This document shows positions 6,689 through 8,535 of a stretch of 8,535 nt of DNA, piece by piece. The notes below the pieces were generated by a model, which saw only the letters and a list, made by a program, of their open reading frames with translations, had not been told where the DNA came from and searched no databases. Source of the DNA: UBA287 sp034190325 (GTDB lineage Archaea; Thermoplasmatota; UBA186; UBA287). Position 1 is the stretch's first letter. Every line of letters starts with the position of its first letter. The DNA lies in contig JAXHST010000046.1 of NCBI GenBank assembly GCA_034190325.1, positions 1-8,535 of the forward strand, in the 5' to 3' direction. A program made the translations under genes and the position numbers.

Positions 6689-7213
6689 ATGGCTGGATTA
6701 ATGATAGGACGTTTTCAGCCCTTCCACAACGGGCATCTCCGGGTAGTAAGGTGGATCGCAAAGAAGGAAAGCAGGATAATAATAGCTATAGGCAGTGCTC
6801 AGGAAAGCCATACGCTGGAGGACCCTTTTACAGCCGGAGAAAGATATGAGATGATCTACGAGGCTCTAAAAAATGAGGGCATAAAAGAGCTCTTTATAAT
6901 ACCAGTGGAGGACCTGAACAGAAATTCGTTATGGATTGCCCACGTTCTCTCTTTATCGCCTCCCTTTGATAGGGTCTATACAAACAATCCTTTAGTAAAT
7001 AAGCTCTTTAAGGAATATGGGCCCGGAATAGAGATTGTTCATCCTCCGATCTTCAGGAGAAATACGCTCACCGGAAGAAAGATAAGGGAGTTTATGGCGG
7101 AGGGGAAAGAGTGGAGGTCTTACGTTCCTGAAGGAGTGGCTAACATCATAGATCACATAAATGGTCCTCAGCGTTTGAAAGACATAGCAGGGAGTGATGA
7201 GATTGAGGGTTAG
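6689..7213 (+). CDS. nadM: Nicotinamide-nucleotide adenylyltransferase (archaeal type)
   Basis: This enzyme joins ATP with nicotinamide mononucleotide (or the nicotinic acid form) to make NAD or its deamido precursor. The 174-residue protein opens with the nucleotidyltransferase signature GRFQPFHNGH (residues 7-16), where H13 and H16 form the HxGH site. A central IGSAQESHTLEDPFTAGER block is highly characteristic of archaeal NMN adenylyltransferases. The segment PPFDRVYTNNPLV and a C-terminal RNTLTGRKIR, the counterpart of the ISxTxxR motif, complete the Rossmann-like domain. Length is normal for the family. It is the first gene of a rightward pair, overlapping thiL by 17 bases. There is no substrate-specific extension, and no partner NAD-pathway gene is visible. 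Confidence 0.95.
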   Translation: MAGLMIGRFQPFHNGHLRVVRWIAKKESRIIIAIGSAQESHTLEDPFTAGERYEMIYEALKNEGIKELFIIPVEDLNRNSLWIAHVLSLSPPFDRVYTNNPLVNKLFKEYGPGIEIVHPPIFRRNTLTGRKIREFMAEGKEWRSYVPEGVANIIDHINGPQRLKDIAGSDEIEG

Positions 7214-8153
7214 AGATATAGGTGAGTTCGGCATTATAGACAAAATAATCGCGCTTATAGATGGTCCAGAGCTTCCGTATGGTATGGGGGATGACTGCGC
7301 ATTTTTAGATGTTGGAAAAGAGGGCGTAGCGGTGACAACAGACATGGTAGCTGAGAGCACTGATGTTCCTCCAGGTATGAAACCCCAGGAAATAGGGTGG
7401 TATGCTGTGGCAATAAACATAAGTGATCTCGCATCTAAGGGAGCAAGACCTCTCGCTTTTTTTTCCTCTATTGCAATGTTACCTGAGACCCCCGTAGAGC
7501 ATATAGAAGCTTTGTACAGAGGGATGAGAGATTGCTGCAGTGAATATGGGTGTTATATCGCAGGGGGGGATACCAGCAGGGGTAAAGAGCTCATGATCTC
7601 CGGTACCGCCATAGGTAGAGTAAGAAGAGAGGATTTTATACCACGAAAGGGTGCCAGAGTGGGGGACGTTATAGCTCTGACCGGAGAGCTTGGCCTCCCT
7701 GCTTTTGGTTTGGACATTCTTCTTGGAAGGAAGAAAAAAAGATGCAAAAGAGCAATAGAAGCTCTCTTGATGCCAAAGCCAAGAGTTAGAGAAGGCATAT
7801 ACCTTGCGGAAAACCATCTCTGCACCTCTTCGATGGACACAAGCGATGGGTTAGCCTCATCACTTCACCAGCTCGCAAAAGCGAGTGGGGTTGGTATGGA
7901 GATAGATTTTGATCTGCTTCCTATAGCAAAGGAGGCAAAAAGTTATACACGCGATGATGAGGAGCTGGAGCGTTTTGTCCTGTATACTGGCGGTGAATTT
8001 GAGCTTCTTTTAACCATGAGTGATGAGAATTTTGAAGAAGCGAGCAAAAAGCTCAATATAAAAAAGATAGGTATAGTAAAAGATGCGGGTATAAATATGA
8101 AAAAAGAAGGCGCTATAAAAGTGTTGAAGGATATAGGCTATACACACTTTTGA
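7197..8153 (+). CDS. thiL: Thiamine-monophosphate kinase
   Basis: ThiL phosphorylates thiamine monophosphate with ATP to give thiamine diphosphate, the last step of the pathway. The 318-residue product has the PurM/ThiL fold and normal length. Near the N-terminus is GDDCAFL (about 31-37), then the TTDMVAEST segment (48-56), NISDLASKGA (74-83), GGDTS (123-127), MDTSDGL (213-219) and GGEFELLLT (265-273), which together carry the Mg- and nucleotide-binding acidic residues. The GGEFELL form lacks the Asp-Tyr found in many bacterial enzymes (GEDYELL). ATG 7197 is chosen; GTG 7194 would add one residue. TTG 7203 is also possible, as GGAG at 7191-7194 is then spaced 8 bases. It overlaps the nadM end and is probably translated in coupling with it. 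Confidence 0.95.
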   Translation: MRLRVRDIGEFGIIDKIIALIDGPELPYGMGDDCAFLDVGKEGVAVTTDMVAESTDVPPGMKPQEIGWYAVAINISDLASKGARPLAFFSSIAMLPETPVEHIEALYRGMRDCCSEYGCYIAGGDTSRGKELMISGTAIGRVRREDFIPRKGARVGDVIALTGELGLPAFGLDILLGRKKKRCKRAIEALLMPKPRVREGIYLAENHLCTSSMDTSDGLASSLHQLAKASGVGMEIDFDLLPIAKEAKSYTRDDEELERFVLYTGGEFELLLTMSDENFEEASKKLNIKKIGIVKDAGINMKKEGAIKVLKDIGYTHF

Positions 8154-8272
8154 ATTTTATGCCAGATCTTTGTTAGGGACGCCATTGATATACCAACGAC
8201 AATTACTCCGGTGATCTGGTAAAACCGGTTCTCTCATAATATCTCTAAGATCCCCAAAGATCTCTATTTCAT
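8138..8272 (-). pseudogene. Possible broken small membrane-protein gene, unrecognised
   Basis: On the minus strand an ATG at 8272 lies after a T7 run. One base away, another frame reads EIEIFGDLRDIMRE. A further shift near 8230-8236 leads into ENRFYQITGVIVVGISMASL and then TKIWHKIQKCV, with a TAG at 8140-8138. Joined, this would be a protein of about 45 residues with an acidic N-terminus, one transmembrane helix and a basic end. It needs two frameshifts and overlaps the thiL 3' end by 16 bases on the opposite strand. The protein-like order is suggestive, but it may be chance. I do not recognise the family. Confidence 0.3.
8162..8263. repeat. Nested GATC-centred inverted repeats after thiL
   Basis: Two overlapping inverted pairs share the left arm: CCAGATC (8162-8168) with GATCTGG (8213-8219), and AGATCTTTG (8164-8172) with CAAAGATCT (8255-8263). 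A tighter pair, AGATC/GATCT around 6 bases, lies at 8248-8263. The arms could form alternative structures in the thiL 3' region, but the loops are long and the role, if any, is unknown. Confidence 0.3.
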
Positions 8273-8312
8273 AAAAAAACAGAGATTATACAGTAAAAGA
8301 ATAGAGGTAAAA

Positions 8313-8354
8313 GGAGCAAAAAATAAAGAAAGAAGGAAAAAAGAGTTTTCCTTC
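8313..8354 (-). terminator. Hairpin and T-rich terminator of the right-edge gene
   Basis: On the minus strand GAAGGAAAA (8354-8346) pairs perfectly with TTTTCCTTC (8340-8332) around a 5-base loop. It is followed by TTTCTTTATTTTTT to about 8316. The 9-bp stem begins within the stop codon of the leftward gene. This has the form of an intrinsic terminator, and the T-rich tract alone would serve in archaea. Confidence 0.6.
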
Positions 8355-8535
8355 AGGGCGCGATTGGTTCTGCAGGCGCCTCTTCTTCAGCGGGGAGCAC
8401 ATCTATGCTTAGAGCCTCCATGCTTTCTGAGTCATAGATCACAGAGACGCTATCTCCCTCTGCGATCTGCTCTAAGCCAGCACTACCCATGCCCAGCTCC
8501 TCTATTCCGTCCTTCGTTACCCTGGTGCTCTCAGT
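8353..8535 (-). CDS. C-terminal end of an unknown leftward protein (partial)
   Basis: The last 60 codons of a minus-strand gene are visible, ending at TGA 8355-8353; its start lies beyond the right edge. The readable part contains TRVTKDGIEELGMGSAGLEQ and then GDSVSVIYDSESMEALSIDV, which looks like beta strands of a small barrel domain. It closes with a Glu/Ala/Pro-rich acidic tail (residues 48-60 of the fragment). I do not recognise the family. The regular codon structure, the stop placed exactly at a terminator hairpin, and the coherent composition support a real gene. It converges on thiL, with about 200 bases between the two stops. Confidence 0.65.
   Translation of the reverse strand, partial: TESTRVTKDGIEELGMGSAGLEQIAEGDSVSVIYDSESMEALSIDVLPAEEEAPAEPIAP

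Noticed and set aside
6992..7420. Minus-strand open frame of 142 codons across the nadM-thiL junction
   Set aside because: It covers two genes with clear family motifs on the other strand and has no recognisable motif of its own.
1..8535. CRISPR array, tRNA, rRNA or complete insertion sequence
   Set aside because: No regularly spaced direct repeats, no cloverleaf with the usual conserved bases, and no transposase with flanking terminal repeats were seen on either strand.

Overview
The window is archaeal, almost certainly euryarchaeal. It carries an MCM replicative helicase, an Sm-like (LSm/SmAP) RNA-binding protein, an archaeal-type type IA topoisomerase and an archaeal-type nicotinamide-nucleotide adenylyltransferase. 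Several genes also have A/T-rich TATA elements centred about 22-26 bases before the start codon, as in leaderless archaeal transcripts. Base composition is moderate, with no strong GC or AT bias. I cannot fix the lineage from sequence alone; a methane- or alkane-metabolising euryarchaeon is a weak guess.

Layout from left to right. (1) Positions 1-37 are the first 12 codons of a leftward gene that runs off the window, preceded by three copies of the heptamer GTAATCT (two forming a 16-bp palindrome) that look like an operator. (2) A leftward pair follows: an MBL-fold hydrolase (2176-2814) overlapping the mcm helicase gene (116-2194). (3) Diverging from it is a rightward LSm gene (2877-3104). 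(4) Positions 3105-4580 are an accessory stretch: a short broken ORF, a leftward six-helix membrane protein of unknown family (3364-4017), and a GNAT acetyltransferase pseudogene in three frames. (5) topA runs leftward (4581-6602) and diverges from a rightward overlapping pair, nadM (6689-7213) and thiL (7197-8153). (6) The end holds a probable broken small membrane-protein gene, inverted repeats, a hairpin terminator, and the 3' end of a leftward gene with an acidic Pro/Glu/Ala tail.

The intact genes are mostly housekeeping: replication (mcm), topology (topA), RNA binding (LSm), NAD synthesis (nadM) and thiamine diphosphate synthesis (thiL). mcm is tied by overlap to the MBL hydrolase, and thiL by overlap to nadM, which suggests two co-transcribed pairs. 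The spaces between these conserved genes carry at least two, possibly three, broken reading frames. I see no CRISPR array, tRNA, rRNA, complete insertion sequence or intein. I see no clear new multi-gene system; the best leads are the GTAATCT operator, the MBL-mcm coupling and the unassigned membrane protein.
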